From the NCBI RefSeq assembly GCF_047974105.1, contig NZ_JBHYRS010000008.1, positions 1-64,000 of the forward strand: a stretch of DNA of 64,000 nt, read 5' to 3'. The notes under the pieces are model-generated. The model did not search any database, was not told where the DNA came from, and was given only the letters and a program-made list of their open reading frames with translations. Numbering within the stretch: the stretch's first letter is position 1; each line of letters begins with the position of its first letter. Position numbers and translations under genes: made by a program. Source of the stretch: Mitsuokella sp047974105 (lineage in GTDB: Bacteria > Bacillota > Negativicutes > Selenomonadales > Selenomonadaceae). This document shows positions 41,453 through 50,606 of the stretch, piece by piece.

Positions 41453-42097
41453 ATGCAAGTCATTGATTTAACCCATACGATACGAGAGAATATGCCTGTA
41501 TATCCCGGAACGGACCCTCCTGCATTGCTGACAGCCAATACTTATGAAAGAAACGGCTTCAAGGAAACACTGATTAAGATGTATTCTCATACTGGCACGC
41601 ACATGGACCCGCCGGCTCATCTGTTTGCCGGAAGAACGACCTTGGACCAGTTCCCGGCAGAGCAGTTTATCGGCAAAGCCATCGTCATCGACTGCCGCGA
41701 CCTGCAGGAAGGGCAGTCGATCACCATGAACTGCATCAAAAATGCCGGCGATCAGGCAAATCAGGCAGACTTTCTGCTTTTCAACCTTGGCTGGGACAAA
41801 CGCTGGGGGACTGAGGCCTATTTTGGCGATTATCCTTGTATTGACGACGAAGTCATGGATTATATCCTGCAGGGCGACTATAAAGGGATTGGCTTCGATG
41901 TGATTGGGCTCGATCCGATTGCCGACGAGAATTTAACGAGGCATAAAAAGCTGTTCCGCGAAAAGAATATCGTGAACATCGAGAACCTGAAGAATCTCGA
42001 CTTGTGCGGCAGGGACCTTTTCTGGTTCAGCTGCTTTCCTTTGAAAATCGACGACTGCGATGGTGCTCCCATCCGTGCTGTCGCATGGTTCGCATAA
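41453..42097 (+). CDS. Cyclase family protein (kynurenine formamidase-like)
   Basis: 214 aa. The metal-binding signature HTGTHMDPPAHL is present at about residue 44, with IDLTHTIRENMPVYPG at the start. These are Mn/Zn amidohydrolases related to kynurenine formamidase and bacterial polyketide cyclases. Ribosome site TAGGAGAATGCT, promoter TATACT near 41391. It is separated by the IStron from a second, diverged cyclase family gene at 45222. Confidence 0.9.
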   Translation: MQVIDLTHTIRENMPVYPGTDPPALLTANTYERNGFKETLIKMYSHTGTHMDPPAHLFAGRTTLDQFPAEQFIGKAIVIDCRDLQEGQSITMNCIKNAGDQANQADFLLFNLGWDKRWGTEAYFGDYPCIDDEVMDYILQGDYKGIGFDVIGLDPIADENLTRHKKLFREKNIVNIENLKNLDLCGRDLFWFSCFPLKIDDCDGAPIRAVAWFA

Positions 42098-42172
42098 AAA
42101 TAGCAGCTGCATCAATAAATGATAGCAACTGCCATTATCTTCCATTTGGTTACGAAAGAGGTATCATTTGTC

Positions 42173-42358
42173 TTATGCACTCTTTCCGTTCATGAGTTCC
42201 ATTACCTTCTGCATAAGTGCATCAACTTCCTCTTCCGAAAGCCCCAAGTATAACATTATTTTTTCTTTTGGTTCCCCATTTTTTATCATGATACGCGCGG
42301 AAGCCACAGCTTTATTATGTTCGCCGCGTTTCTCAACGCCCTCACTCAGATTGCACAT
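42173..42358 (-). pseudogene. C-terminal remnant of a Rpn/PD-(D/E)XK transposase-like protein
   Basis: 61 codons starting MCNLSEGVEKRGEHNKAV and ending EEEVDALMQKVMELMNGK, which look like the C-terminus of the Rpn-family (PDDEXK_2) proteins common in Negativicutes and Clostridia. The nuclease domain is missing; the fragment is cut off close to the left end of the IStron. Confidence 0.5.
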
Positions 42359-42499
42359 TTCATCGACCCCCTTCGTTAGATGCGGCGTGACCGATTAACT
42401 TCGCGCCGCAAGCCCTTAGCTTAAGCTATAGGGATAGGCGCGTAACGCAATCAATCAGCACGTAGAGTAATCTGCGTGTAGAGCCGTGCCAAGACATGG

Positions 42500-42830
42500 A
42501 CAGGACAGCATCTGAATTGCTGGAATCCCCTAAAGCCAAGAGAACGACAACGCAGCCCTGAAAGAAAGGCCAACGTGAACGTGGCGAAAGTAGAAAGAAT
42601 CACTTGGATGGTGCAAGGTCAAATCCTAAACACCGAATCGCACAATGGGCAATCAGCAGCTAAGCTCCGAACAGGAGAAAGTTCAACGACTATTCCTCCC
42701 GAGGGAAGTAGGGGCAAGCGCCCCGAAGTGGATGAGACCCTACTGCGTGCAGCGCAGAGGAACAAGATATAGTCTGTGCTTGCAGGAGACTGCAAGAAGT
42801 TCATAAGAGAACTGTATCGGGAGCAGCGCC
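42500..42830 (+). ncRNA. Group I self-splicing intron core
   Basis: Conserved core strings occur in the right order: AATTGCTGGAATCCCCTAAA (42516-42535; the P3-P4 side), then ATCAGCAGCTAAGCTCC (P4'-P6 region), then GTTCAACGACTA (P7), then AAGATATAGTC (P3'-P7'). These match group I introns of the type found in IStrons. The 3' splice site is expected at the right end of the whole element. A covariance-model search would settle subgroup and ends. Confidence 0.75.
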
Positions 42831-42986
42831 CCGATATGAACGACAAACTCCCAATCGCATGGCTGAAAAGCCAGAGGGTTCCCTTAAAATTTCATACCTG
42901 AAATCCGTTTTACAGCAGCCTTTGGCAGCTGCCCTCGAAAAAGCATTCTGCTATAATGAAGGGAGAAACCAAAGGAGGCTGCATCT

Positions 42987-44474
42987 ATGGCAAGCAAAGC
43001 ATCTGCACCGCATTTCGTGCTGAAATTCAAACTGAAGACCGAGCCGTGGCAGGAAGATGTCATGGATAAGCGCTTTGAAGCCGGCAGGCAGATCTATAAT
43101 GCCTTGGCAAACGTCAGCCTCAAACACTGGAACGAACTCAAGAAGACGAAGAAATATCGTGCCTTGCTCGATTCCCTGAATCACGATAAAGCACACGATA
43201 AGCCAGTCTGGGCCGAGATCAACCGTCTGAGATGCGAAGCAGGACTTACGGAGTACGGCCTTTCCAAGATGATCACGCCAATCCGTAAACACTTCGAGAA
43301 GCATATCGGCGCACACCTCGCGCAGAAGCTTTCCCTGAGCGTATGGCGCTCCTTCGAGAAACTGTTCAAAGGAGAGAGCAAGGCCATCCATTTCAAGAAA
43401 TACGGCCAGCTCAATTCCCTTGAAGGCAAGACCAATACCACGGGAATCCTCTTCAAGCCAGAACGCAGGGAATGCATCTGGTCGAATCTCAGGATGCCCG
43501 TACTGGTCGATGAAAAGAATCCCTATGAGATGGAAGCCTTGAAGATGCCCATTGCCTATTGCCGAATCCTTCGGGAATCTGTCCGAGGGAAAAGAAAGTA
43601 CTACCTGCAGGTCGTATTCAAAGGCAGGAAACCAGCCAAACGGCACAAGTCCGATGGCACTTTCGTTCATCTGCTCGGCAAGGGCGACGTCGGCATCGAC
43701 ATCGGCACATCCACCATTGCGTATGCCTCAGAAAAGGAAGTCCGCATCGAGGAGCTGGCAGACAAGGCACAAGGTTACGAGCGTGAACGGCATCGCCTCC
43801 TGCGAAAACTGGACCGAAGCCGCAGGGCAACCAATCCCGACCAGTTCCATGAAGACGGGACAGCAGTCCGGCACGCGAAAGGAAACCGTCCGATATGGCA
43901 CCGCAGCAAGCGTTATGAAAAGGTTCTTGCAAGACTCAAAGAGACTTACCGCAAGCAGCGGGAAGTCCGCAAGCTCCAGCATGAGCTCCTAGCAAACCAC
44001 CTGCTCACGCTCGGCGATACCTTCTATGTCGAAGACATGAACTTCAAAGCCCTGCAAAGGCGCTCCGCCAAGACCGAGAAGAACGAGAAGGGCAGGTTCA
44101 AGCGAAAGAAACGCTTCGGCAAATCCCTAGCGAATCGGGCACCAGCCATGCTTCTCAGTATTCTCAACCGCAAGCTCCAAGAATTTGGACGCACCCTCAT
44201 CAAGATTGATACGCGGGAAGCCAGAGCTTCCCAGTTCAACCACGTTGAAGGAACGTACAAAAAGAAGAAGCTGTCCCAGAGATGGAACCTCATTGCTGGA
44301 TTGAAAATCCAGCGGGACATGTACAGCGCGTTCCTGATTCAGAACGTCAATCCCGATTTAAAAACCTTCGACTTAGAGAAATGCAACCGCAGATTCCCTG
44401 ATTTCATCCAGATGCACAACGCAGAAGTAACCCGCCTGCTCGGAAACCATAACCTGAGCAGTATTGGAATATAA
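42987..44474 (+). CDS. tnpB: TnpB-like RNA-guided nuclease of the IStron
   Basis: 495 aa, longer than the usual 380-420. RuvC-like residues: Asp in VGIDIGTSTIAYA, Glu in FYVEDMNFKALQR, and a likely last Asp in KIQRDMYSAFL. The N-terminal region (AGRQIYNALANVSLKHWNEL) is the helical start of transposon-associated TnpB. No zinc-finger cysteines are present. AAAGGAGG precedes ATG 42987. In IStrons TnpB and the intron compete for the same transcript. Confidence 0.8.
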   Translation: MASKASAPHFVLKFKLKTEPWQEDVMDKRFEAGRQIYNALANVSLKHWNELKKTKKYRALLDSLNHDKAHDKPVWAEINRLRCEAGLTEYGLSKMITPIRKHFEKHIGAHLAQKLSLSVWRSFEKLFKGESKAIHFKKYGQLNSLEGKTNTTGILFKPERRECIWSNLRMPVLVDEKNPYEMEALKMPIAYCRILRESVRGKRKYYLQVVFKGRKPAKRHKSDGTFVHLLGKGDVGIDIGTSTIAYASEKEVRIEELADKAQGYERERHRLLRKLDRSRRATNPDQFHEDGTAVRHAKGNRPIWHRSKRYEKVLARLKETYRKQREVRKLQHELLANHLLTLGDTFYVEDMNFKALQRRSAKTEKNEKGRFKRKKRFGKSLANRAPAMLLSILNRKLQEFGRTLIKIDTREARASQFNHVEGTYKKKKLSQRWNLIAGLKIQRDMYSAFLIQNVNPDLKTFDLEKCNRRFPDFIQMHNAEVTRLLGNHNLSSIGI

Positions 44475-44648
44475 AACAGATTTCAGGTATCCGGTCTTGA
44501 AACGGGCCGGACAGACGCTAATGCGTTCAATGGAACGCTTGTCTGTGAAATTTTTGAGGAAGCATAGCCAGTCCGATATCCTTTCGAGGATATTGGGAAG
44601 TTATGTACGTACTCAAGAACCCCCTCGCTTTAGCCATGGGGAGTTTCA
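44475..44648 (+). ncRNA. Putative guide RNA and right end of the IStron
   Basis: The stretch carries several stems (for example CCGGTC/GGCCGG near 44490-44510 and the terminal CCCCTCG hairpin). By analogy to TnpB systems it would serve as guide scaffold with the guide taken from the right flank. It would also contain the intron's 3' splice site. Inferred. Confidence 0.4.
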
Positions 44649-45187
44649 GGGCGTGCGACTGCTGCATCTATCTGGCACGTTACCATGGCATGATGGAGCT
44701 GTACCCATATGATGCCAATCATGTGACCAAGGCCGATTACATCCGCTTTGCAGAGCAGGATATGCAGCCGTATCTCTATCCGCGGCCTACAGGTATCGAC
44801 AAACTTGAAACGTATATTGATGGTTTTTCCGGCTATCTGCAGGAGCGGGGAAATACGATCCTGCATCTGCAGCCGTGGCCGGGGAAAGAATCTCTCGAAG
44901 ATACAAAGGCTATCATTTGTCAGCAGATTGACAAGGGCATGCCGATTCCCTGCCTGACTCTTCGCCACAAAAATCCATTGATGGAGCCGTATGTCTGGCA
45001 TTGGTATTTGCTGACGGGGTATCAGAACTTCGGCGATGTTTTTCTGGTCAAAGTCGTCACCTACGGTCAATGGCAGTGGCTGGATTTGTCGGTCCTGTGG
45101 GACACGGGCTATTCGCGTAAAGGCGGACTGATTCTCTTCGACAAAGTATCCCAAGGTATTACCAATCGGACTGACAGGGTGAAATGA
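44603..45187 (+). pseudogene. C39-like peptidase gene, 5' end replaced by the IStron
   Basis: The frame opens at ATG 44603 inside the element's right end, so the first 15 or so residues are transposon-derived. Host-like sequence begins at ACDCCIYLARYHGMMELYPY, resembling the active-site segment of C39-type cysteine peptidases, and continues to PYVWHWYLLTGYQNFGDVFL and SRKGGLILFD. The residues before the active-site cysteine are gone. It may be a dead gene, or one restored only when the intron splices. Confidence 0.55.
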
Positions 45188-45221
45188 AGTAATTTTATAT
45201 TTATGGAAGGGTTATGAGCAT

Positions 45222-45788
45222 ATGAAGATTGATATTACCTTGGAAATAACCCCAGAACTAGTCGATGATGCACGAAGAAGTCTTCATAAATTCAACATGG
45301 AACATTTCGGCACGCATATTGATGTGATGGACAAGGCCTTCCCGCTTGAGTATGTGGAGCGGCAGGGCATATTTTTTGATATCAGCGATATTCGGGACCG
45401 GGAAGTGACGACTTCCGATATCGACCTTGATAAAGTGAAGGCCGATATGTTTGTCGGGTTCTATTCCGGCTTCATCGAGGCAAAGGGATATGGGACAAAA
45501 GCTTACCTCGGTACGCATCCCTGCTTGTCAAAAGAGCTGATTGATGCCCTGCTGAGCAAAAAAATCTCCCTTATCGGCGTGGATTTTTCCGGCGTGCGCA
45601 ACGGCAAGGAACATAAGCCGACGGATCAGTACTGTGCGGACCGCGGTGTCTTCATCGTGGAAAATCTCTGCAGCTTGAGAGATGTGGTCAAGGCCGGCGG
45701 ACAGGGCAGGGTCAGCACGTATCCGGTCCGTTATGCGGATATGACGGGACTGCCCTGCCGGGTGGTCGTCGATATAGCCGATATATAG
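45222..45788 (+). CDS. Cyclase family protein, diverged
   Basis: 188 aa. It has the cyclase-family outline MKIDITLEITPELVDDARR and HFGTHIDVMDKAFPLEYV, but the usual HTGTHxDxPxH has become FGTHIDVMDKAF, so part of the metal site is altered. AAGGGTTATG precedes ATG 45222. It follows the truncated C39-like gene by 34 bases. The activity may differ from that of its paralogue at 41453. Confidence 0.75.
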   Translation: MKIDITLEITPELVDDARRSLHKFNMEHFGTHIDVMDKAFPLEYVERQGIFFDISDIRDREVTTSDIDLDKVKADMFVGFYSGFIEAKGYGTKAYLGTHPCLSKELIDALLSKKISLIGVDFSGVRNGKEHKPTDQYCADRGVFIVENLCSLRDVVKAGGQGRVSTYPVRYADMTGLPCRVVVDIADI

Positions 45789-45809
45789 ATATATAAAGGA
45801 AGTGAACGC

Positions 45810-47330
45810 ATGCCTACGTATCTTGCCATCGATCTCAAATCGTTCTATGCGTCGGTGGAATGCCGTGAGCGGAATCTCAATCCTCTCACGACAAATCTCG
45901 TGGTCGCTGACCCGACACGCACCGCAAAGACCATCTGCCTTGCCGTATCGCCGTCTCTCAAGGCCTACGGCATTCCGGGGCGTGCGCGTCTTTTTGAGGT
46001 CATTCGCTGCGTGGAAGAGGTCAATCGCAGGCGCCGTTTCTTTGCACCGCGTCGGATGCTGACGGGCAAATCGTCAGATGCGGAGGAACTCGCTGCTCAC
46101 AAGGATTTTGCCGTCGATTACATCGTCGCCCCGCCGCGCATGGCCCTTTACATGAAATACAGCACGCAGATTTACCAGATTTATCTGCGCTACGTCGTGC
46201 CCGAGCTCATCCACGTCTATTCGATTGACGAGGTCTTCATCGATGTGACGAATTACTTGAAGTACCGGAACATCACGGCCCATCAGCTGGCCCGCCAAAT
46301 CATTCAGGACATCCTCGACGAAACGGGCATCACGGCCACGGCCGGCATCGGCACGAATCTGTATCTTGCTAAAATTGCCATGGATATCGTGGCCAAGCAT
46401 ATGCCGGCAGACAAAGACGGCGTACGCATCGCCGAGCTCGACGAGATGAGCTATCGCAAAAATCTCTGGCATCACGAGCCATTGACGGATTTTTGGCGCG
46501 TCGGCAAGGGCTATGCCAAAAAGCTGCAGGAAGTCGGACTGCGCACCATGGGCGATATTGCCCGCTGTTCCCTCGGCCAAAAATCGGACTATTATAATGA
46601 AGATTTACTTTACAAAATGTTCGGCGTCAATGCCGAACTCCTCATCGACCACGCCTGGGGCTGGGAGCCCTGCACGCTGGCCGATATCAAAGCCTATCAA
46701 CCGGAAAATCACAGCCTCGGCTCGGGGCAGGTCCTGCAGGAGCCGTACACGCACGAAAAAGCCCGTCTCGTGACTTGGGAAATGACGGACCAGCTCGTGC
46801 TCGACCTCGTGGCCAAGCAGCTCGTCGCCGACCAGCTCATCCTGACCGTCGGCTATGATATCGAAAATATGAAGAATCAAGCCGGCCACAAAGCCTATAG
46901 AGGCCCCGTCCACGTCGACCGCTACGGCCGTACCGTGCCGAAAGCTGCCCATGGCTCCATCAACCTCGGCAAATACACGTCCTCAAGCCGCCTGATGCTG
47001 GCGAAAATGATGGAACTCTTCGACAAGATCACCAATCCGGACCTGCTTGTGCGCCGCATTACGATTGTAGCCAACCATACCATGCGGGAAGAAGATATCC
47101 CGAAAAAAGCACCGGCAGCTGAGGAAATGGACCTTTTCCGTGACTATCAGGCCGAGGCAAGGCAAAAAGAGCAGGAAGCAAAAGACGAGCAGCGTGAGAA
47201 AAAGATACAGAAAGCCATTTTGGCCATCAAGGACAAATACGGCAAGAACTCCCTGCTGCGTGCCGCCAACCTGCAGGAAGGCGCGACGATGATTCAGCGC
47301 AACGGGCAGATTGGAGGTCATAAGGCATGA
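45810..47330 (+). CDS. Y-family DNA polymerase (UmuC/UvrX type)
   Basis: 506 aa. It begins MPTYLAIDLKSFYASVECRE with the first catalytic Asp, and IHVYSIDEVFIDVTNYL carries the Asp-Glu pair. The thumb, little-finger and helix-hairpin-helix regions follow (RVGKGYAKKLQEVGLRTMGD). It copies past DNA lesions and is error-prone. It overlaps the next gene by 4 bases (ATGA), forming the UmuC-YolD pair common in Firmicutes. AAAGGAAGTG precedes ATG 45810. No LexA box was recognised. Confidence 0.93.
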   Translation: MPTYLAIDLKSFYASVECRERNLNPLTTNLVVADPTRTAKTICLAVSPSLKAYGIPGRARLFEVIRCVEEVNRRRRFFAPRRMLTGKSSDAEELAAHKDFAVDYIVAPPRMALYMKYSTQIYQIYLRYVVPELIHVYSIDEVFIDVTNYLKYRNITAHQLARQIIQDILDETGITATAGIGTNLYLAKIAMDIVAKHMPADKDGVRIAELDEMSYRKNLWHHEPLTDFWRVGKGYAKKLQEVGLRTMGDIARCSLGQKSDYYNEDLLYKMFGVNAELLIDHAWGWEPCTLADIKAYQPENHSLGSGQVLQEPYTHEKARLVTWEMTDQLVLDLVAKQLVADQLILTVGYDIENMKNQAGHKAYRGPVHVDRYGRTVPKAAHGSINLGKYTSSSRLMLAKMMELFDKITNPDLLVRRITIVANHTMREEDIPKKAPAAEEMDLFRDYQAEARQKEQEAKDEQREKKIQKAILAIKDKYGKNSLLRAANLQEGATMIQRNGQIGGHKA

Positions 47331-47743
47331 GCGAGCAGAGAAATTACGATGATATCATCAACCTGCCGCATCCCGTCTCCAAGCATCATCCGCAAATGCC
47401 GCGCGAAAAGCGAGCAGCCCAGTTTTCACCCTTTGCCGCTCTGACCGGCTACGACGATATCCTCGCCGAATCCACGCGGCCGCTCGTCCAGCGCATCGAG
47501 CTGTCCGACGATGAAAAAGAGCAGCTCGACCGCAGAATGCAGGAACTCATGGCAAGAATTCAGAAGCATCCGAAGGTCACAATCACCTATTTTCAGCAGG
47601 ATATGACGGCTGATGGCGGAACCTATATCACGGCCACCGGACGCCTGCAGAAAATCGACACCGTGAGGCATTGCCTGCTTCTGGAAGGAAGTCAATGGAT
47701 TTGTCTGACCGATGTTTTATTTTTTAACAATTATAACTGTTAA
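47327..47743 (+). CDS. YolD-like protein
   Basis: 138 aa with the YolD-family start PREKRAAQFSPFAALTGYDD and a C-terminal strand-rich half (ATGRLQKIDTVRHCLLLEGS). YolD-like proteins accompany Y-family polymerases and may regulate them. It overlaps the polymerase gene by 4 bases. Confidence 0.85.
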   Translation: MSEQRNYDDIINLPHPVSKHHPQMPREKRAAQFSPFAALTGYDDILAESTRPLVQRIELSDDEKEQLDRRMQELMARIQKHPKVTITYFQQDMTADGGTYITATGRLQKIDTVRHCLLLEGSQWICLTDVLFFNNYNC

Positions 47744-47836
47744 ATTTATACATAATAAGAATTTTATCAGTTATAACCGATGAATGATACGCATAGAAAA
47801 AGGAGATGTTTTCAAAAATCTTGCCGCTCTACACTA

Positions 47837-47853
47837 TGTACGCTATAATGTAC
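47837..47853 (+). promoter_or_regulatory. Toxin-antitoxin promoter with TGTAC operator halves
   Basis: TGTAC (47837-47841) and TGTAC (47849-47853) flank and overlap a -10 TATAAT (47844-47849) upstream of the antitoxin gene. TGTAC-type halves are known in YefM-YoeB operators, so self-repression is likely. Confidence 0.55.
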
Positions 47854-47871
47854 GTATAGGGAGGGGATATT

Positions 47872-48120
47872 ATGCAGATCATGAATGCAACGACATTTCG
47901 TAAGAATATCTATCAGACGCTAAGTCAGACGGTCGAATACAATGAGCCCGTATGCATTACAGGGAAACAGGGGAATGCGATTCTTTTGAGCGAGGAAGAT
48001 TACAGGGATATGCTTGCTACGCTGGAACTCTCAACGAATCCTGCCATGCAGAAAAAAATAGTGGATGGTCTTAACACACCTTTAACTGAATGCCTTGACG
48101 AAGATGCGGTGAAGTGGTGA
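47872..48120 (+). CDS. Phd/YefM-family antitoxin
   Basis: 82 aa. MQIMNATTFRKNIYQTLSQT and NAILLSEEDYRDMLATLEL are typical of YefM/Phd antitoxins, whose N-terminus binds DNA and C-terminus wraps the toxin. GGGAGGGG precedes ATG 47872. The stop overlaps the toxin start (TGATG). Confidence 0.92.
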   Translation: MQIMNATTFRKNIYQTLSQTVEYNEPVCITGKQGNAILLSEEDYRDMLATLELSTNPAMQKKIVDGLNTPLTECLDEDAVKW

Positions 48121-48383
48121 TGTGGAAACTCTACTATACAAAGCAGGCTGCAGCAGATATACCAAAGCTAAAGGCAGCACACCTTGATAGCAAAGCAAAA
48201 AAATTAATCGCAGTCATAAAAGAAAATCCCTTTCAAAATCCGCCGCCATACGAGAAATTAAAGGGAAGTCTTTTAGGAGCATACTCCAGGAGAATCAATA
48301 TACAGCACAGATTAGTGTATCAGGTGTATCAGGAAGACAAGGCTGTAAAGATTATCAGCATGTGGACACACTACGAATTTTAG
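48120..48383 (+). CDS. YoeB/Txe-family mRNA interferase toxin
   Basis: 87 aa from ATG 48120, coupled to the antitoxin stop; a GTG at 48114 is possible. KLYYTKQAAADIPKLKAAHL, YEKLKGSLLGAYSRRINIQH and RLVYQV match YoeB-type RelE-fold toxins, with the final MWTHYEF containing the usual His-Tyr pair. It cleaves mRNA at the ribosome when freed from the antitoxin. Confidence 0.92.
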   Translation: MWKLYYTKQAAADIPKLKAAHLDSKAKKLIAVIKENPFQNPPPYEKLKGSLLGAYSRRINIQHRLVYQVYQEDKAVKIISMWTHYEF

Positions 48384-48485
48384 CAAACCACAGCCTGCAG
48401 ACTCTATCTGCACATGTATCCATCCACTGAACGCAAAGAGGCTGAACAGTTTTGCAGTCCGACAGTAGAGGGAGCGTGATTGCCA

Positions 48486-49913
48486 ATGTATTTTCGCAAA
48501 AGTTTAGGGGTGGCTGTTCTGGCCAGTGTCTTTCTAGCCGGCTCTGTTGAGGCGTCGGGGATGTTTCCTTTGGGCACGAATGTTCTTGCCCATAAGTCTC
48601 CGGACGGAAATGTCGCTTTTGTAACAGGCCCAGACGTGCCGCTGCTCAAGGTATACAGACCAGACGGCAGTGCAGCTGTCTATTATTTCGAATTTTGGGA
48701 TCAGAGCCGCAAACTGGCTAAGCAGCAGGGACCGATTCACGCCCGCCTGCTCGCGGACGGGCAGGAAATTCCGCTGACACCAGTGGGCAGTGAAGCCGAT
48801 ATGCATGCAGCCGACATTTTTTCGGGGCAGTACTCTGTCAGCGAAGCAGCTTTGCAGCAGGCCGCCGGGGCGAAGTCGTATCAATTCCAGCTGGTCAATG
48901 AGGAAGGGAAAGTCCTTTGGCAGCAGGAAGGCAAGGGCAAGACGACACAGGCCATTGGCAGACTCTTAGCGGCCAGGCCGCAAAGTTATTTGCGCGAAGG
49001 CGTGATCCGTGATGAAAAAGCGTCGGATTCGGTCCGCCGTGACGCCAGACCGCGCATCTTTTTGCCGAATGTCTCTCCGACGCAGGTGCAGGCATGGCTG
49101 TTTCTCCATCGTCAGTCTCTGCTGAAAGACAAGCTTGGCAAGGCTCTGTACGAGAACTTTGATTTTTATTATCATAAAAAGGATTCGGATATCGTCGTGT
49201 TTTCCGGCAGACCGCTTGGCGATGGACTGCCGCTGATTACGTTTGAGACACGCCCGTATAACGGCGGTACCATGCTGGCGCTGATGAAAGACCAGGAGAG
49301 GTACGACCGCTGGCAGGGAGCATCTTATACGACTGGCACGATGCAGGCCGACGATGACATCGTGAGTCTGACTTCGACTTGGCGTTTTCTTGATGACCAG
49401 TGGGATGGATTTTTGAACGATGCCTACAAGGCCTTTAATGATTACGCGGACTTCGGCTTCGCCTTGAACATGACTCATAAAAAAGGCGAGGGCAACCGTT
49501 TCTTCGTGGCTTCCGTGCGCGAGGATCTCCCTGCTTTGGCAAAAGGGGACGAACTTCTGTCTCTGAATGGCGAGAACGTGGCCTGGTACAAGCCCAATGA
49601 ACTGCAGCTGAAACTTTTGCAGATGAAAAAACCGGCAGTATTCCATATTCGCACGTCAGCGGGGGAAGAACGCGATGTGAGCATTGCGCCTGTCATAAAG
49701 AGCAAAGAGAATGCTTCTGTCCTGCCGACTGACCGGGACGCATTTTTCAAAGCGCATAAAATAAAAGGCGACAATTCTGCCGATGTCAATGCCGGCAACT
49801 ATCCAGAGCTTTTCATGCTTGCGGATTCTACGTACAAGCAGCCATCGGTACGGGAACTATGGGAAAAGGCACAGCAGGAAAAAGCAGCGGCAAAGGCCGC
49901 TAAGAAAAAATAG
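48486..49913 (+). CDS. Secreted PDZ-domain protein of unknown function
   Basis: 475 aa from ATG 48486. It has a signal peptide (RKSLGVAVLASVFLAGSVEA, cleavage about residue 24). Residues about 25-160 are a beta-rich domain, the middle is mixed, and residues about 340-400 form a PDZ-like fold (VREDLPALAKGDELLSLNGE). The C-terminus ends in a Lys/Ala run. The overall build resembles the secreted stress proteins of Negativicutes, but I cannot name the family. It stands alone between the toxin-antitoxin pair and kptA. Confidence 0.7.
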   Translation: MYFRKSLGVAVLASVFLAGSVEASGMFPLGTNVLAHKSPDGNVAFVTGPDVPLLKVYRPDGSAAVYYFEFWDQSRKLAKQQGPIHARLLADGQEIPLTPVGSEADMHAADIFSGQYSVSEAALQQAAGAKSYQFQLVNEEGKVLWQQEGKGKTTQAIGRLLAARPQSYLREGVIRDEKASDSVRRDARPRIFLPNVSPTQVQAWLFLHRQSLLKDKLGKALYENFDFYYHKKDSDIVVFSGRPLGDGLPLITFETRPYNGGTMLALMKDQERYDRWQGASYTTGTMQADDDIVSLTSTWRFLDDQWDGFLNDAYKAFNDYADFGFALNMTHKKGEGNRFFVASVREDLPALAKGDELLSLNGENVAWYKPNELQLKLLQMKKPAVFHIRTSAGEERDVSIAPVIKSKENASVLPTDRDAFFKAHKIKGDNSADVNAGNYPELFMLADSTYKQPSVRELWEKAQQEKAAAKAAKKK

Positions 49914-49954
49914 TCTGCACGGACGGACAGTGCCCGGCAGGGGAAGGGAAATCT

Positions 49955-50557
49955 ATGGAAGACGACGAATTAACTTCGCAGGAAGTCAGGCACAGCCGCA
50001 AAATTGCCTGTGTTCTGCGCCATCATCCGGAGCAGATTGGCATCCAGCTCGACAAACACGGCTGGGCCGATGTCAGGGAAATGCTGCAGGCTTTAGCTGC
50101 ACATGGTACGGAATGCTCCATGCAGGAGCTTGAGCGCATTGTCCTCTATAATGATAAGAAACGCGTTGCCTTTAACGAGGACAAGACGAAGATCCGCGCC
50201 AGACAAGGACATTCTATCCCTGTGGATGTCGAACTAAAGAAGGCTGTACCGCCTGCAGTGCTCTATCACGGCACGATTGAGCCGAACCGTATGAGCATTG
50301 AGGAAAAGGGACTCCTGCCGATGAACCGCCTGTATGTGCATCTTTCGCCGAATATCGAAACAGCCAAACGCGTGGCTGGACGGCGCCAGAAGAAAGGGCC
50401 TATCCTGATTTACGAGGTAGATGCCAAAGCCATGCTGCGTGACGGCTGCACGTTTTTCCTGTCGGAAAATGGCGTCTGGCTTACGCAGATGGTAAAGCCT
50501 GTTTATTTGAAGGCGCTTGAATCCATGGCATGCTGTCACCATGACTTCAAAAAATGA
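49955..50557 (+). CDS. kptA: RNA 2'-phosphotransferase (KptA/Tpt1)
   Basis: 200 aa. The winged-helix start SRKIACVLRHHPEQIGIQLD and the catalytic half (VLYHGT, LPMNRLYVHLS, ENGVWLTQ) are characteristic of KptA/Tpt1. The enzyme moves a 2'-phosphate from RNA to NAD, making ADP-ribose 1'',2''-cyclic phosphate. In bacteria its substrate is uncertain; RNA repair or removal of 2'-phosphate after RNA damage is proposed. An ADP-ribosylglycohydrolase two genes downstream suggests linked ADP-ribose chemistry. Confidence 0.92.
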   Translation: MEDDELTSQEVRHSRKIACVLRHHPEQIGIQLDKHGWADVREMLQALAAHGTECSMQELERIVLYNDKKRVAFNEDKTKIRARQGHSIPVDVELKKAVPPAVLYHGTIEPNRMSIEEKGLLPMNRLYVHLSPNIETAKRVAGRRQKKGPILIYEVDAKAMLRDGCTFFLSENGVWLTQMVKPVYLKALESMACCHHDFKK

Positions 50558-50606
50558 CAGCCATGTGTGAGACGGTGCAAATCGGTAAAAGAAAAGAGTT
50601 GCGTTC

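Larger units (their letters stand above)
42400..44648 (+). mobile_element. IStron: group I intron core joined to a TnpB-type element
   Basis: A group I intron core (about 42500-42830) is followed by a TnpB-like gene and an IS605-type right end, the arrangement of IStrons such as CdISt1 of Clostridioides difficile. The right end has a CCCCTCGCTTTAGCCATGGGG hairpin-like segment and GAGTTTCA, ending about 44648. The left end is estimated. No tnpA is present. Flanking exons could not be joined into one recognisable protein. Confidence 0.7.

Noticed and set aside
42575..42772. 65-codon frame upstream of the second TnpB-like gene
   Set aside because: It lies inside the group I intron core, whose conserved RNA strings explain the sequence better.
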